Notes under the pieces: generated by a model
Told to the model about the DNA's origin: nothing
Seen by the model: the letters and a program-made list of their open reading frames with translations, nothing else
The model's database searches: none
Assembly: GCA_019359325.1 (NCBI GenBank)
Contig: JAHHHN010000002.1
Span: 372,001 to 436,000, forward strand
Reading direction: 5' to 3'
Length of the DNA: 64,000 bases
From: Mojavia pulchra JT2-VF2
Lineage (GTDB): Bacteria; Cyanobacteriota; Cyanobacteriia; Cyanobacteriales; Nostocaceae
Made by a program: the position numbers and the translations under genes
Part shown: in pieces, positions 1-9,249 of the stretch
Position numbering within the stretch: the first letter of the stretch is position 1
How the letters are laid out: every line of letters begins with the position of its first letter

Positions 1-913
1 CTACTTTTGGTATTAAAAAATCTGGTACTAATCTTTTGATATTGTTAGCATTTTGTTTTTTATTTAATCTCTCTTCAATATTTATCAGTTCCTGCTCTGC
101 TTGTAATTTTAAGCTACTACTATCTGTGAGTAATGCATCTATTTTTTGTTTAAGTATTTCACAATCATTAATAATATCTACCAATGGTTGGAATTTACCA
201 GCGCTGGATATAATAAACCCATATTCATCGTTAAACCATTCTAATTCTAATCCAGAGTTACCACAAAAAGCTGATAATCCTAGCAACATTTCTAGAATAT
301 TATGACTATTTTTAATACTGTTAAAAATAACAGTAAATCTTTCTTGAATTTGTGTTAATTCTTCTTGAAAAGTAATAATTTTTTGAAGTTGCTGCTGTAA
401 TTTTTTAGGCTTTATAACTTCTAAATTAATGTTTAAAGCTTCTTTTATTTTTTGGAAACATTCAGGAAGGCTAGAATAGTTAATATTAGAATTAATTTGA
501 TTGATAAATTGAGAATCGCTTAAAATATCCTTTGCTATCGTCTGAAGCAATTCACTCCATTCATTCCAGCGCTCAATTTGAGCTTGTAAATCATTTAAGG
601 ATAGTTTTGTGTAGGTATTTCCAAATTTTTCTGCTATAAATCCCTGCCCACGAGTAATAAGTTGATCTACAAAAAAAGTCTCAGGAGGAAATACAGTTAT
701 GGCTGTAGTGAGAGAAAGCACACCAACTACTGTATTATTGAATTTGCCGCTACTTAATTCTTGAGCAATAGCAGTTTGAAGATTCTGGAGTTGTGCCTGA
801 ACATGATTTAATCGCGTGATTTCTTGACTAATTTTCTGAGAATCACCAACAGTCAGCTTCAGACTCTCAACAAGATTTGGCAGTTCATTCAAAAGGGTTT
901 CTAGGTCAGCCAT
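1..913 (-). CDS. Coiled-coil-rich protein of unknown function, C-terminus beyond window
   Basis: Reading the minus strand from an ATG at 911-913 gives an uninterrupted frame of about 304 codons to the left edge, so the gene is cut there. The protein starts MADLETLLNELPNLVESLKL and is rich in Gln, Glu, Asn, Leu and Ile. Helical, coiled-coil-like stretches dominate (for example around QITRLNHVQAQLQNLQ and EQELINIEERLNKKQ). A hydrophobic patch near residues 65-85 (VVGVLSLTTAITVFPPE) could be a membrane or buried segment. I do not recognise a family. The opposite strand has only short shadow frames here. The start is the first ATG and is well placed; the open frame is secure, the function unknown. 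Confidence 0.72.
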   Translation of the reverse strand, partial: MADLETLLNELPNLVESLKLTVGDSQKISQEITRLNHVQAQLQNLQTAIAQELSSGKFNNTVVGVLSLTTAITVFPPETFFVDQLITRGQGFIAEKFGNTYTKLSLNDLQAQIERWNEWSELLQTIAKDILSDSQFINQINSNINYSSLPECFQKIKEALNINLEVIKPKKLQQQLQKIITFQEELTQIQERFTVIFNSIKNSHNILEMLLGLSAFCGNSGLELEWFNDEYGFIISSAGKFQPLVDIINDCEILKQKIDALLTDSSSLKLQAEQELINIEERLNKKQNANNIKRLVPDFLIPKV

Positions 914-1139
914 AAATATCTCTTGGGGATTTGCCGAAAATTTATGCCAAACAATTAAAATGGCTATGAAGCAAGGTTATGGCTTGACTAAAAACGTAAC
1001 CTCGCTTGTTGCAGCCTAATATCCTAGTTGATTGGCAAATCTCAGGAGCTATCAGAGCTATAATTCCCAGGAACCTTGCTAAAGTAACGTCTCAGTTTAA
1101 AAATTGCAGAGAAAGACAAAAATACCCGGTAGCTAACCC

Positions 1140-2537
1140 ATGAATAATAATGATTTAGCTTTTACCCCAGCACTGGAGTTGGCGCAATTAATCCATCGCC
1201 GGGAAGTGTCGCCCCTAGAGATGGTGGAAATATATTTAGAACGGATTGAGCGGTTGAATCCTAAATTAGGAAGTTATTTTACGGTGACGGCAGATTTGGC
1301 GATCGCAGATGCTAAAGCCAAAACAGAAATGCTAACAACTACCGCAGAATTACCACCATTTTTTGGCGTACCGATTTCTATTAAAGACCTTAATGCCGTG
1401 GCGGGTGTGCCTTGTACTTATGGAAATCCTGCGTTACTAAACAATATTCCTGATTATGATGATGGGGTTGTAACCCGGATTAAACAAGCTGGGTTTGTTC
1501 TGCTTGGTAAAACCGCAGCTTCAGAAGTTGGTTCATTTCCTTACACCGAACCTACAGGATTTCCCCCGGCTAGAAATCCTTGGAATTTAGAATATACACC
1601 TGGCGGTTCTAGCGGTGGTGCAGCCTCATCAGTAGCAGCAGGATTGTGTGCGATCGCCCAAGGTTCTGATGGTGGTGGTTCAATTCGTGGGCCAGCCGCT
1701 TGTTGTGGTTTGGTAGGAATCAAACCATCACGGGGAAGGGTGACTAAAGCACCAGTAGGCGATCGCCTCTCTGGAATTGCTACTAGTGGGCCGATTGCGC
1801 GTACTGTTGCTGATGCAGCTGCTTTGTTAGATGCGATATCTGGCTATTTCACAGGCGATCCTTATTGGTTACCCGATCCAGAACCATCATTTCTCGCGGC
1901 TACTGAGAAAAAACTTGGTAGTTTGCGAATTGCTTTTACTACTAGCATCCCTCCCTTGGGTAAAGCGGATGCTAACTGCGAACAAGGAGTTTTGCAAACA
2001 GTCAAATTATTAGAACAATTTGGTCACCACGTTGAACAAAAATGCCTAGATTTTAGCGGTTTAGTTGAACCATTTCAAATCGTATGGCAAGCTGGGGTAG
2101 CTGCGTCAGGACTGCCTATTGAAGTATTGCAACCCTTGAATCGCTGGTTATTTCAACGCACCGGTTCTGTTGTTGAATATGTCCAAGCAGTTTCGCAAAT
2201 GCAGATGGTGGCACGGCAAATCGTGGCATTTTTTGACAATGTAGATGTGCTAGTTTTACCTGTTTATTTGCATTCACCGATTCGGGTGGGAGAATGGGCT
2301 GCTTTAAGTCCCGAAGAGGCATTCCAAAATATTATTAATTGGGTAGCGCCCTGTCCACCAGCGAATGCAACTGGACAACCCGCGATCGCCTTACCTGTAG
2401 GTTTTGATAGTAATGGTTTACCGATTAGTGTGCAGTTACTTGGCAAACCTGCTGCTGAAGCAACACTCATTAGCCTAGCAGCGCAACTAGAAGCCGCTAA
2501 CCCTTGGCTTCAGCATCGTCCAGCCTTGGCAACATAA
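1140..2537 (+). CDS. Amidase (amidase signature family)
   Basis: 465 residues, the usual size for amidase-signature enzymes, which hydrolyse amide bonds with a Ser-cisSer-Lys triad. All three are visible: Lys82 in GVPISIKDLNAV, the Gly-Gly-Ser-Ser-Gly-Gly loop at 155-160, and the nucleophile Ser181 in DGGGSIRGPA. The family includes GatA and stand-alone amidases; the absence of gatB or gatC nearby and the C-terminal region argue for a stand-alone amidase, with substrate unknown. The stop lies four bases before the ATG of the Crp/Fnr gene, so the two are probably translated from one transcript. Confidence 0.88.
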   Translation: MNNNDLAFTPALELAQLIHRREVSPLEMVEIYLERIERLNPKLGSYFTVTADLAIADAKAKTEMLTTTAELPPFFGVPISIKDLNAVAGVPCTYGNPALLNNIPDYDDGVVTRIKQAGFVLLGKTAASEVGSFPYTEPTGFPPARNPWNLEYTPGGSSGGAASSVAAGLCAIAQGSDGGGSIRGPAACCGLVGIKPSRGRVTKAPVGDRLSGIATSGPIARTVADAAALLDAISGYFTGDPYWLPDPEPSFLAATEKKLGSLRIAFTTSIPPLGKADANCEQGVLQTVKLLEQFGHHVEQKCLDFSGLVEPFQIVWQAGVAASGLPIEVLQPLNRWLFQRTGSVVEYVQAVSQMQMVARQIVAFFDNVDVLVLPVYLHSPIRVGEWAALSPEEAFQNIINWVAPCPPANATGQPAIALPVGFDSNGLPISVQLLGKPAAEATLISLAAQLEAANPWLQHRPALAT

Positions 2538-2541
2538 TGCC

Positions 2542-3249
2542 ATGCAGGTATCCTTAGAACAACTCTCTCAAGTTACCGTATTTGCGAGTTTAGAAACAGC
2601 AGACAAAGTAAGTTTGCAACCTTACACCCAGGTGCAAGGTTATCGCAAACGAGAGATTATTCTGCATGAAGGCGATCGCTTACCAGCCAAGTTATATGCT
2701 GTTATTAGTGGTTCAATTCAAATTACCAAAACTGCAACCACAGGTAAAGAAACGATTCTTCGCACCTTAGCTGCTGGGGAAATTTTTGCTGCACCTGCTT
2801 TATTAGGCAATGGAATTTCGCCTGCAACTGTAACTGCTGAATCTGATTGTGCAATTCTCACTGTCGAGCGAGATGCTTTATTAAAAACTATTCAACAAAA
2901 TCCTGAGATTGCCTTAAGGATGCTGATGGTTTTTAACAATCGGATTCAGCAATTGCATGAAACAGTTCATGGATTAGTTTCCGAAAGAGCTATTGTGCGA
3001 CTTGCCAGATTAATTCAATATTTTGCCGCGGAATCTGGAACTGAAACAACTCCCAAAGGTGAGTGTTTAAAAGTTAAATTATCTTACTATCACATGGCTC
3101 GGAGTGTCGGCATTTCTTATGAGGAATGCGTGCGTTTAATTAAAAGCCTGAAGTCGATAATTAATTATAGTCGTGGTGGAAAAATTACAGTAATTGATAT
3201 GAATAAGCTAGAGGCGATCGCTTCTGGTGCAGTATCACTTGAAAATTAA
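2542..3249 (+). CDS. Crp/Fnr-family transcriptional regulator
   Basis: 235 residues. The N-terminal half (about 10-130) is a cyclic-nucleotide-binding-type beta barrel with the motif HEGDRLPAKLYAVISGSI; the C-terminal part (about 150-220) is a winged helix with the recognition-helix stretch HMARSVGISYEECVRLIKSL. No Fnr-type cysteine cluster is seen, so an iron-sulfur sensor is unlikely. It directly follows the amidase with a four-base gap, and converges on the minus-strand methyltransferase-cupin cluster. A role in controlling one of these neighbours is an inference only. It is not close enough in the effector pocket to call NtcA. Confidence 0.87.
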   Translation: MQVSLEQLSQVTVFASLETADKVSLQPYTQVQGYRKREIILHEGDRLPAKLYAVISGSIQITKTATTGKETILRTLAAGEIFAAPALLGNGISPATVTAESDCAILTVERDALLKTIQQNPEIALRMLMVFNNRIQQLHETVHGLVSERAIVRLARLIQYFAAESGTETTPKGECLKVKLSYYHMARSVGISYEECVRLIKSLKSIINYSRGGKITVIDMNKLEAIASGAVSLEN

Positions 3250-3342
3250 GTTTTACTGCCAAGTAAATATTTTGTAAATCTGCAACCCCAGGCGTTAGTT
3301 CCATACAATTATTGAGAATAGTGCAATATCTCTGTATAGATA

Positions 3343-3834
3343 TTAAGTAGCTATAGTAACTTTATCTTGTTCACGAGCAGCAACGACTAAAACTAGACAT
3401 AAAGCTGCGATCGCTTTTTGCCATTCCTGCTGTACTTGGACATTTTCAACACCATCAAACAACGCCACCAAGCGCGGTACAGAAGCCTCTAAAGCTGCAC
3501 AAGGTACAGGACGGTGCAAATCAACTAAGTTACTAAGACTTTCCTGATTATGGACGAAACCAATTACCCATTTTGTTGTGTGATCAGGACTATCAGGAAC
3601 ACGCTTAACTCCTAATTCATTTTTTAGCCAGTTGTAAAAAGGCGGTAGTTTTTGAGCCAAAACTGCTCCTGCTGTTGGTAATGTTTCCTTTAGCAAATTA
3701 GCGTCTAAGCTGTCTAGCTCTTGCTTTAATTCAGGGGATTTGAGAACTTCGGTTAGCGTCTTTGAAAGTATTGCTTCTAACTGAGTTTGAGAAAAGTTTA
3801 AGTGTTGGCTGAAAGTTGAAATTAGTGATTGCAT
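3343..3834 (-). CDS. Hypothetical protein, 163 residues
   Basis: I do not recognise a family. The protein is mostly helical, with no signal peptide; the C-terminal stretch AIAALCLVLVVAAREQ is hydrophobic and could be a buried helix rather than a membrane anchor. The ATG at 3832-3834 lies 21 bases downstream of the cupin gene on the same strand, so the two are likely one transcript, possibly with the methyltransferase further upstream. Its frame is the only long one in this stretch and codon use looks ordinary for the window. Confidence 0.7.
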   Translation of the reverse strand: MQSLISTFSQHLNFSQTQLEAILSKTLTEVLKSPELKQELDSLDANLLKETLPTAGAVLAQKLPPFYNWLKNELGVKRVPDSPDHTTKWVIGFVHNQESLSNLVDLHRPVPCAALEASVPRLVALFDGVENVQVQQEWQKAIAALCLVLVVAAREQDKVTIAT

Positions 3835-3855
3835 GGTTTATTCCTCAATAAATAT

Positions 3856-4203
3856 CTAATTAGTATCTGCTGTTTTTTCAGATAGTATGAGCAAGAACGC
3901 GAGATTTTCTTCAGCTTGTAAAGCATGAGGTGCATTAGCAGGCATAAAAACTAAAATGCCATGTTCAAGTACAATTTCTTGCCCTGATAAAGTCAGTAAG
4001 CCCTTGCCTTCAAGTACTTTGATTGTGGCATTGCGAGTTGAAGTATGTTCGGAAATTTCAGTGTTAGCCGTTAGGCAGAATAAGGTATATTGACAAGCCT
4101 TATCTTTTAGTAACACTTTGCTAATAACTCCGCTATGCGGATATTCAATATGTTCTCGTAGTTGAGTAACAAAAGATGAGTTTGTTGTGATTATATAAGT
4201 CAT
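3856..4203 (-). CDS. Cupin-domain protein
   Basis: 115 residues forming one small beta-barrel cupin. The first cupin motif is recognisable as SEHTSTRNATIKVLEGKG and the second as GILVFMPANAPHAL. The metal-binding set is incomplete: one His in motif 1 and one in motif 2, so a metal site may be degenerate. Such single cupins can be sensors or small enzymes. It sits between the methyltransferase (88 bases upstream) and the 163-residue unknown (21 bases downstream), all on the minus strand. Confidence 0.75.
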   Translation of the reverse strand: MTYIITTNSSFVTQLREHIEYPHSGVISKVLLKDKACQYTLFCLTANTEISEHTSTRNATIKVLEGKGLLTLSGQEIVLEHGILVFMPANAPHALQAEENLAFLLILSEKTADTN

Positions 4204-4291
4204 AGTGATTGGCGATTTATAACCGCCGATAGATACTGATGAACAACGAGAATTTATGAAACAAAATCAGCTTAATTTTAGTTTCAAAATG

Positions 4292-5068
4292 CTATTTTTT
4301 AACAGCACACATAATGATGTAGCCCAATTCATGGCGATATTTTTGGAAGACATGGCGCATTTCTAAAATACGGTTACGGATGGATGGCTGGGTCAAGATA
4401 TTCCACAAAATTTGCATACTGTTAACAATGCCTTCCTCTTGCAACATCTTTCCCAAATTCAATAAATTCATAGGCCCAGTGAGATGCTGCTGCACTTCTA
4501 ACTCTGCTTTTACCAAAGCAGTAATCCAGTTGGTTTCTGAGAGTGGTGTAGAATTAACTCGAATTACCTGTGCTAAATCAGCATGAATTTGTTCTTCTTT
4601 CTCACGAGCTAAAAGTTCATGAGAGAGAAATTTACCTCCTGGTTTGAGCCGACTGCAAATTTCAGCTAAAAGTTTAGCTTTTGCTAGTGGTGATTGCATA
4701 GTGAGAATAGCTTCTGCAAAAACGTAATCAAACTTCCCTGGTATTTTATCCAGATGGAAAATATCGCCTTCGATGATTTCAATTTGATTTTCTAAGCCAG
4801 CCGCGCGGATATTGGCACGCGCATGAGCTACGCTATCAGGATGTTTTTCTATGCCTACTACTTTTACTTGGTAGCGTTGAGCTAGAGATATAGCACTATA
4901 ACCAAAGCTAGAAGCTAACTCTAAAACTGTTTTACTAGGCTGAAAATTTGCCCACTGGAATAATTGCTCTGTAGCCATCCGTCCGCCGGGACGCAGATAC
5001 TTTTTACCTGCGGCCGCTAAAACTTGGTGTCCGGAAGCAGTTTGGAAATTGAGGGTGGGGTTAGTCAT
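4292..5068 (-). CDS. Class I SAM-dependent methyltransferase
   Basis: About 258 residues from the ATG at 5066-5068. This start has GAGGG nine bases upstream; the frame could also open at a GTG at 5099-5101, which has weaker support. Motif I (TVLELASSFGYSAISLA) binds AdoMet, though the usual Gly-rich loop is altered to ASSFG. It is followed by the acidic motif II (VVGIEKHPDS), EGDIF, and LKPGGKFLSHE. The substrate is not visible; small-molecule methylation is likely. It heads a minus-strand cluster with a cupin and a hypothetical gene. Confidence 0.82.
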   Translation of the reverse strand: MTNPTLNFQTASGHQVLAAAGKKYLRPGGRMATEQLFQWANFQPSKTVLELASSFGYSAISLAQRYQVKVVGIEKHPDSVAHARANIRAAGLENQIEIIEGDIFHLDKIPGKFDYVFAEAILTMQSPLAKAKLLAEICSRLKPGGKFLSHELLAREKEEQIHADLAQVIRVNSTPLSETNWITALVKAELEVQQHLTGPMNLLNLGKMLQEEGIVNSMQILWNILTQPSIRNRILEMRHVFQKYRHELGYIIMCAVKK

Positions 5069-5215
5069 CTGTGTGACCCTCTGAACTGATCTTATCCCCA
5101 CTTTGCCAGGAATTTTTGCTGCCGTCTCTGAGGTAGCTCAAAGAAGGAAAAAGATGTGGCTGTTTCAGAAAAAGGTCGATTAAACTATGAGTCAACTGCT
5201 TCTGAGTATAAAAAA

Positions 5216-5443
5216 ATGGATCGCAAGACAGCTACGACATGGTTGATATTGTTGTTCTTGATATTTGTTGGTTTTGGGGATGGCTTTCTACCCAAACCTT
5301 TAAGTACTGCTAGCTTACAAACTCGCACAACAATCAATGAATTTTTTGTTGGCTTGTTTCCAAGTTGGCAACCAAAAACTCGTCCGAATGCACGTACAGA
5401 GAAGGCTGTAGACAACCTCGAAAACGGTGGTTCCAAAAGATAG
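5216..5443 (+). CDS. Small single-span membrane protein, hypothetical
   Basis: 75 residues from the ATG at 5216. One strong hydrophobic segment near the N-terminus (TTWLILLFLIFVGFGDGF), then a polar tail rich in Pro, Arg and Thr. An upstream in-frame GTG at 5156 would add 20 residues and has AAGGA seven bases before it, so the true start is open. No family recognised. It lies between divergent gene starts, alone. Confidence 0.5.
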   Translation: MDRKTATTWLILLFLIFVGFGDGFLPKPLSTASLQTRTTINEFFVGLFPSWQPKTRPNARTEKAVDNLENGGSKR

Positions 5444-5600
5444 TAAGATTAAAAAAAATTTTTTAATTTTGAATTACGTGCAGCGATACTAGGGCCTTTT
5501 TACAAGTACATCAAAGTTAACTAAAAGCACAAAATGATAGGTGGATGGGTTATGAAGGGAATACTCTACTTATGATCTGAGATTCCATACACTACTACTG

Positions 5601-6371
5601 ATGGAAATTGTAGAGGAAACCCGCACCAGATTGCAGCTAAAGCACCGACCACTAAGACATTGGCTCACCGGGTGGTTTATTTTTATTGCCTGTTTTAGTC
5701 TTTTTATTTACTGCATATTTTTTGAATCTGCTTCAGTTAGTCTAACTTGCGATCGCTCCTCATCCAACGGAATTAACTGTGAGTTAAGGCGGTATAATTT
5801 GCTGGGAAGCATGGAGAAGGTAAAAATTTTTGACCCACAGGAAGCGTACATCAAGACAAATATCGGCAGCAAAGGAGGAAGAACTTACCAGATTGTCATT
5901 TTGACACCATTTGGAGTTTATCCTCTTTTATCCCAAATTAGCTATCAAGAAAATCAAGAATTTGCTTTTAATGTCAATAATTTTCTAATATCTAGTCAAA
6001 CTTCTCTATCAGTACAGCAAAATCAGCGGAATTATATATTTTTCTTAAGCTTATTTCTGTTGATTATTATGGCTATTGGTGATTTTGTTGCGACAACACC
6101 TGTCACCAACTGTACTTTTTACAAAAGCCTGAACAAGGTATTTATAGAGCGCAAAGGGTTACGCAGTCAACAAAGCATTGAATTTCCTTTAGAATCCATT
6201 TTGCGTTTTGATATTCAAGACAAGCAATTTAAATACTCTAAACTTTATCGTGTTGTGATTGTGCTGCAATACCACAAAGAAATACCAATTAATCTAGAAT
6301 ATACAGATGAAAAAAGCGTGCAATATGCAGTTTCTAGGATACGCTACTTTCTGAATATAAATAATAGCTAA
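5601..6371 (+). CDS. Hypothetical membrane protein with two hydrophobic segments
   Basis: 256 residues. A first membrane helix lies near 22-42 (WLTGWFIFIACFSLFIYCIF) and a second near 148-166 (FFLSLFLLIIMAIGDFV). Between them is a polar domain with two Cys (LTCDR and INCEL) that could face the periplasm. The last 80 residues look like a cytoplasmic beta-rich (PH-like) domain (IERKGLRSQQSIEFPLES). No family recognised. It converges with ilvC, and its stop codon lies inside the shared inverted repeat at 6364-6403. Confidence 0.68.
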   Translation: MEIVEETRTRLQLKHRPLRHWLTGWFIFIACFSLFIYCIFFESASVSLTCDRSSSNGINCELRRYNLLGSMEKVKIFDPQEAYIKTNIGSKGGRTYQIVILTPFGVYPLLSQISYQENQEFAFNVNNFLISSQTSLSVQQNQRNYIFFLSLFLLIIMAIGDFVATTPVTNCTFYKSLNKVFIERKGLRSQQSIEFPLESILRFDIQDKQFKYSKLYRVVIVLQYHKEIPINLEYTDEKSVQYAVSRIRYFLNINNS

Positions 6372-6403
6372 TAGTTAATTTGCAGTTAACTCATTAGCTA
6401 TTA
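6364..6403. terminator. Inverted repeat between convergent genes, likely bidirectional terminator
   Basis: AATAGCTAAT plus AGTTAA (6364-6379) pair with TTAACT (6387-6392) and ATTAGCTATT (6394-6403), with one unpaired C at 6393 and a seven-base loop. It sits exactly between the stop codons of the membrane protein and ilvC. There is no strong U-tract, so the terminator role is an inference. Confidence 0.55.
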
Positions 6404-6420
6404 CCTATTACTAATTGCAA

Positions 6421-7449
<1,029 letters not shown>

Positions 7450-7646
7450 TTAGCAGGCTTTTGATTGTACCCCAAATTGAGGAACCACAGATAAATACCG
7501 ATCAAGTATGAGGCATTAAAGTTATCCGTTTCGGCTTCAGACAGGAGAGAAAAAGTCTATGAATGAGATAAGGTTTGACACTTTTTGCTGAAATAAAATT
7601 TATTAGTGTTTACTTTGTATGTACCTGTGGTTTAATTTAAGGATTT

Positions 7647-8513
7647 TTAGGTTGCCTGATCAATTTTTTGCACTTCTTCCTGAGATAGTTTCACGTTAAT
7701 TGCACTTACCGAATCTTCAATACTGGAAATTTTGCTAGCGCCAGGTATGGGTAAAATAGCGGGAGATTTAGAACGCAACCACGCCAGTACAAGACAATAA
7801 ACAGATATGCCTTTTTGTTGAGCTAACTGCGCGATCGCAGTAATATCTTGCAAGTTTTGATGGCGACGTCTACCACCGAAGGGACTCCAAGGTAAAAAAG
7901 TTAGTCCTTCTTGTTCACAATACTTCAACACGCCGTCAGTTTCCGGCTGTCGTTCCCAAGGGCTGTATTGATTTTGCACAGAGACAATATCAACTACGTT
8001 CCGCGCCTGCTGAATTTGTTCTACGGAAAAATTAGAAACTCCGACAAACCGAATTAAACCAGCTTCTACCGCTTCTTTAACTGGTGCGAGAGATTCTTCA
8101 ATGCTGTACTTGGGATCGGGGGCATGATATTGCCAAACATCGATAGGTTTACTACCGCCGAAAGCCTCAAAACTTTCACGAATTGTTTGACGTAAATGTT
8201 CTGGGTTACCGTTACGCGCCCAGCTTCCATTAGGACGCATCAAGCCGCCCTTAGTCGCCACAACTACATGACTAACATCGCCTTTGTAACTGGCAAGTGC
8301 TTTGTTAATTAACCTTTCGTTATGGTGTTTATCTGACTCATCTAGGCAATAAGAGTCAGCAGTGTCAATGAATGTGATACCTAGATCCAAAGCACGATGG
8401 ATAACTTGGATTGATTCTGATTCAGGAGGGCGATTCGATATTGACATCGGCATCCCACCCAAGCCGATCGCACTCACAGAGACACCTGTTTTTCCTAGCT
8501 GTTTAATTTCCAT
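7647..8513 (-). CDS. Aldo/keto reductase
   Basis: 288 residues from the ATG at 8511-8513 (MEIKQLGKTGVSVSAIGLGG); an upstream ATG at 8540 would add nine residues. It is an NAD(P)H-dependent TIM-barrel oxidoreductase. The catalytic tetrad is visible: Asp and Tyr in FIDTADSYCLDESD, Lys in VVATKGG, His in DVWQYHAPDP. The cofactor-binding segment LPIPGASKISSIEDS lies near the C-terminus. Substrate unknown. It lies about 230 bases downstream of ilvC's start on the same strand and is likely its own unit. Confidence 0.9.
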   Translation of the reverse strand: MEIKQLGKTGVSVSAIGLGGMPMSISNRPPESESIQVIHRALDLGITFIDTADSYCLDESDKHHNERLINKALASYKGDVSHVVVATKGGLMRPNGSWARNGNPEHLRQTIRESFEAFGGSKPIDVWQYHAPDPKYSIEESLAPVKEAVEAGLIRFVGVSNFSVEQIQQARNVVDIVSVQNQYSPWERQPETDGVLKYCEQEGLTFLPWSPFGGRRRHQNLQDITAIAQLAQQKGISVYCLVLAWLRSKSPAILPIPGASKISSIEDSVSAINVKLSQEEVQKIDQAT

Positions 8514-8642
8514 GCTTATAGCTCTAGTTTGCAGCACCATTACTTATTTAGTAGCTGGTCACAGAGGTTTTAACAATTTATCTTTGGCTAGGTTTATCGA
8601 TAGCTGTGATATGCCTATGCCTACGCATCGGCTATGATTTAG

Positions 8643-8843
8643 GGTTCGCAAATTCAGGAAACCTGGAATCACTCCAGTAACTCGGTTGGAGAATTTACTG
8701 TTGGCTTACTCAAGTTGGGTATTTGGTTAATAGTTTACAGCCCATATTTGTTGATTTTAGCTGCTGCTGTGTATGGCTTGAACCGTTGGCGGCGGAATTC
8801 ACAACCTGTGCGGACAACGCTACCAGTAGAAAATTATGATTGA
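8643..8843 (+). pseudogene. C-terminal remnant of a DUF4349-like membrane protein
   Basis: An open frame of 66 codons directly after an in-frame TAG at 8640-8642, with no start codon, ends at TGA 8841-8843. It reads WNHSSNSVGEFTVGLLKLGI, then a membrane helix (WLIVYSPYLLILAAAVYGL) and a basic tail NRWRRNS. This combination looks like the end of DUF4349 proteins, with the body missing; that assignment is from memory of the family and moderate. A truncated gene left by deletion is the likely explanation. Confidence 0.5.
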
Positions 8844-9249
8844 TAAAAAAATTATGTTTTCTTAATTTTGGTTACTAAAGGTAACACTGGTAAGACTACG
8901 CAACATTGAAAATTTCAAATACCCCACAGGAAGCCGCCTTTGGCTAGTCTACAAAAATATACTATTGTGTGTAGTTTTTTGGGGTGTTCTTGGATGGTAG
9001 TCTATAGCGATCGCACTCGATTAAGTGTCAATTTTGGCATTTATCAACTAAGTTCAGACTGCTCACGAAATATTACTGCACTAAGCAACATCTCAATTAA
9101 GCCATAATCAGCTAACAACTTAGTTAATCACATACTAGTAGTTACTCAGTATCATATTGCGATTATTAAGATTGTACCAATTAACACGAAATAATCAGGC
9201 GCAAGAATGCCAAGATCAAAAAAGGACGCCCAATGGTATTGAAAGTACT
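8844..9249. other. Intergenic stretch, no gene seen
   Basis: About 400 AT-rich bases between the DUF4349-like remnant and the SagB-like gene. I see no coding frame or clear hairpin; it should hold the promoter of the SagB-like gene. Confidence 0.4.
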
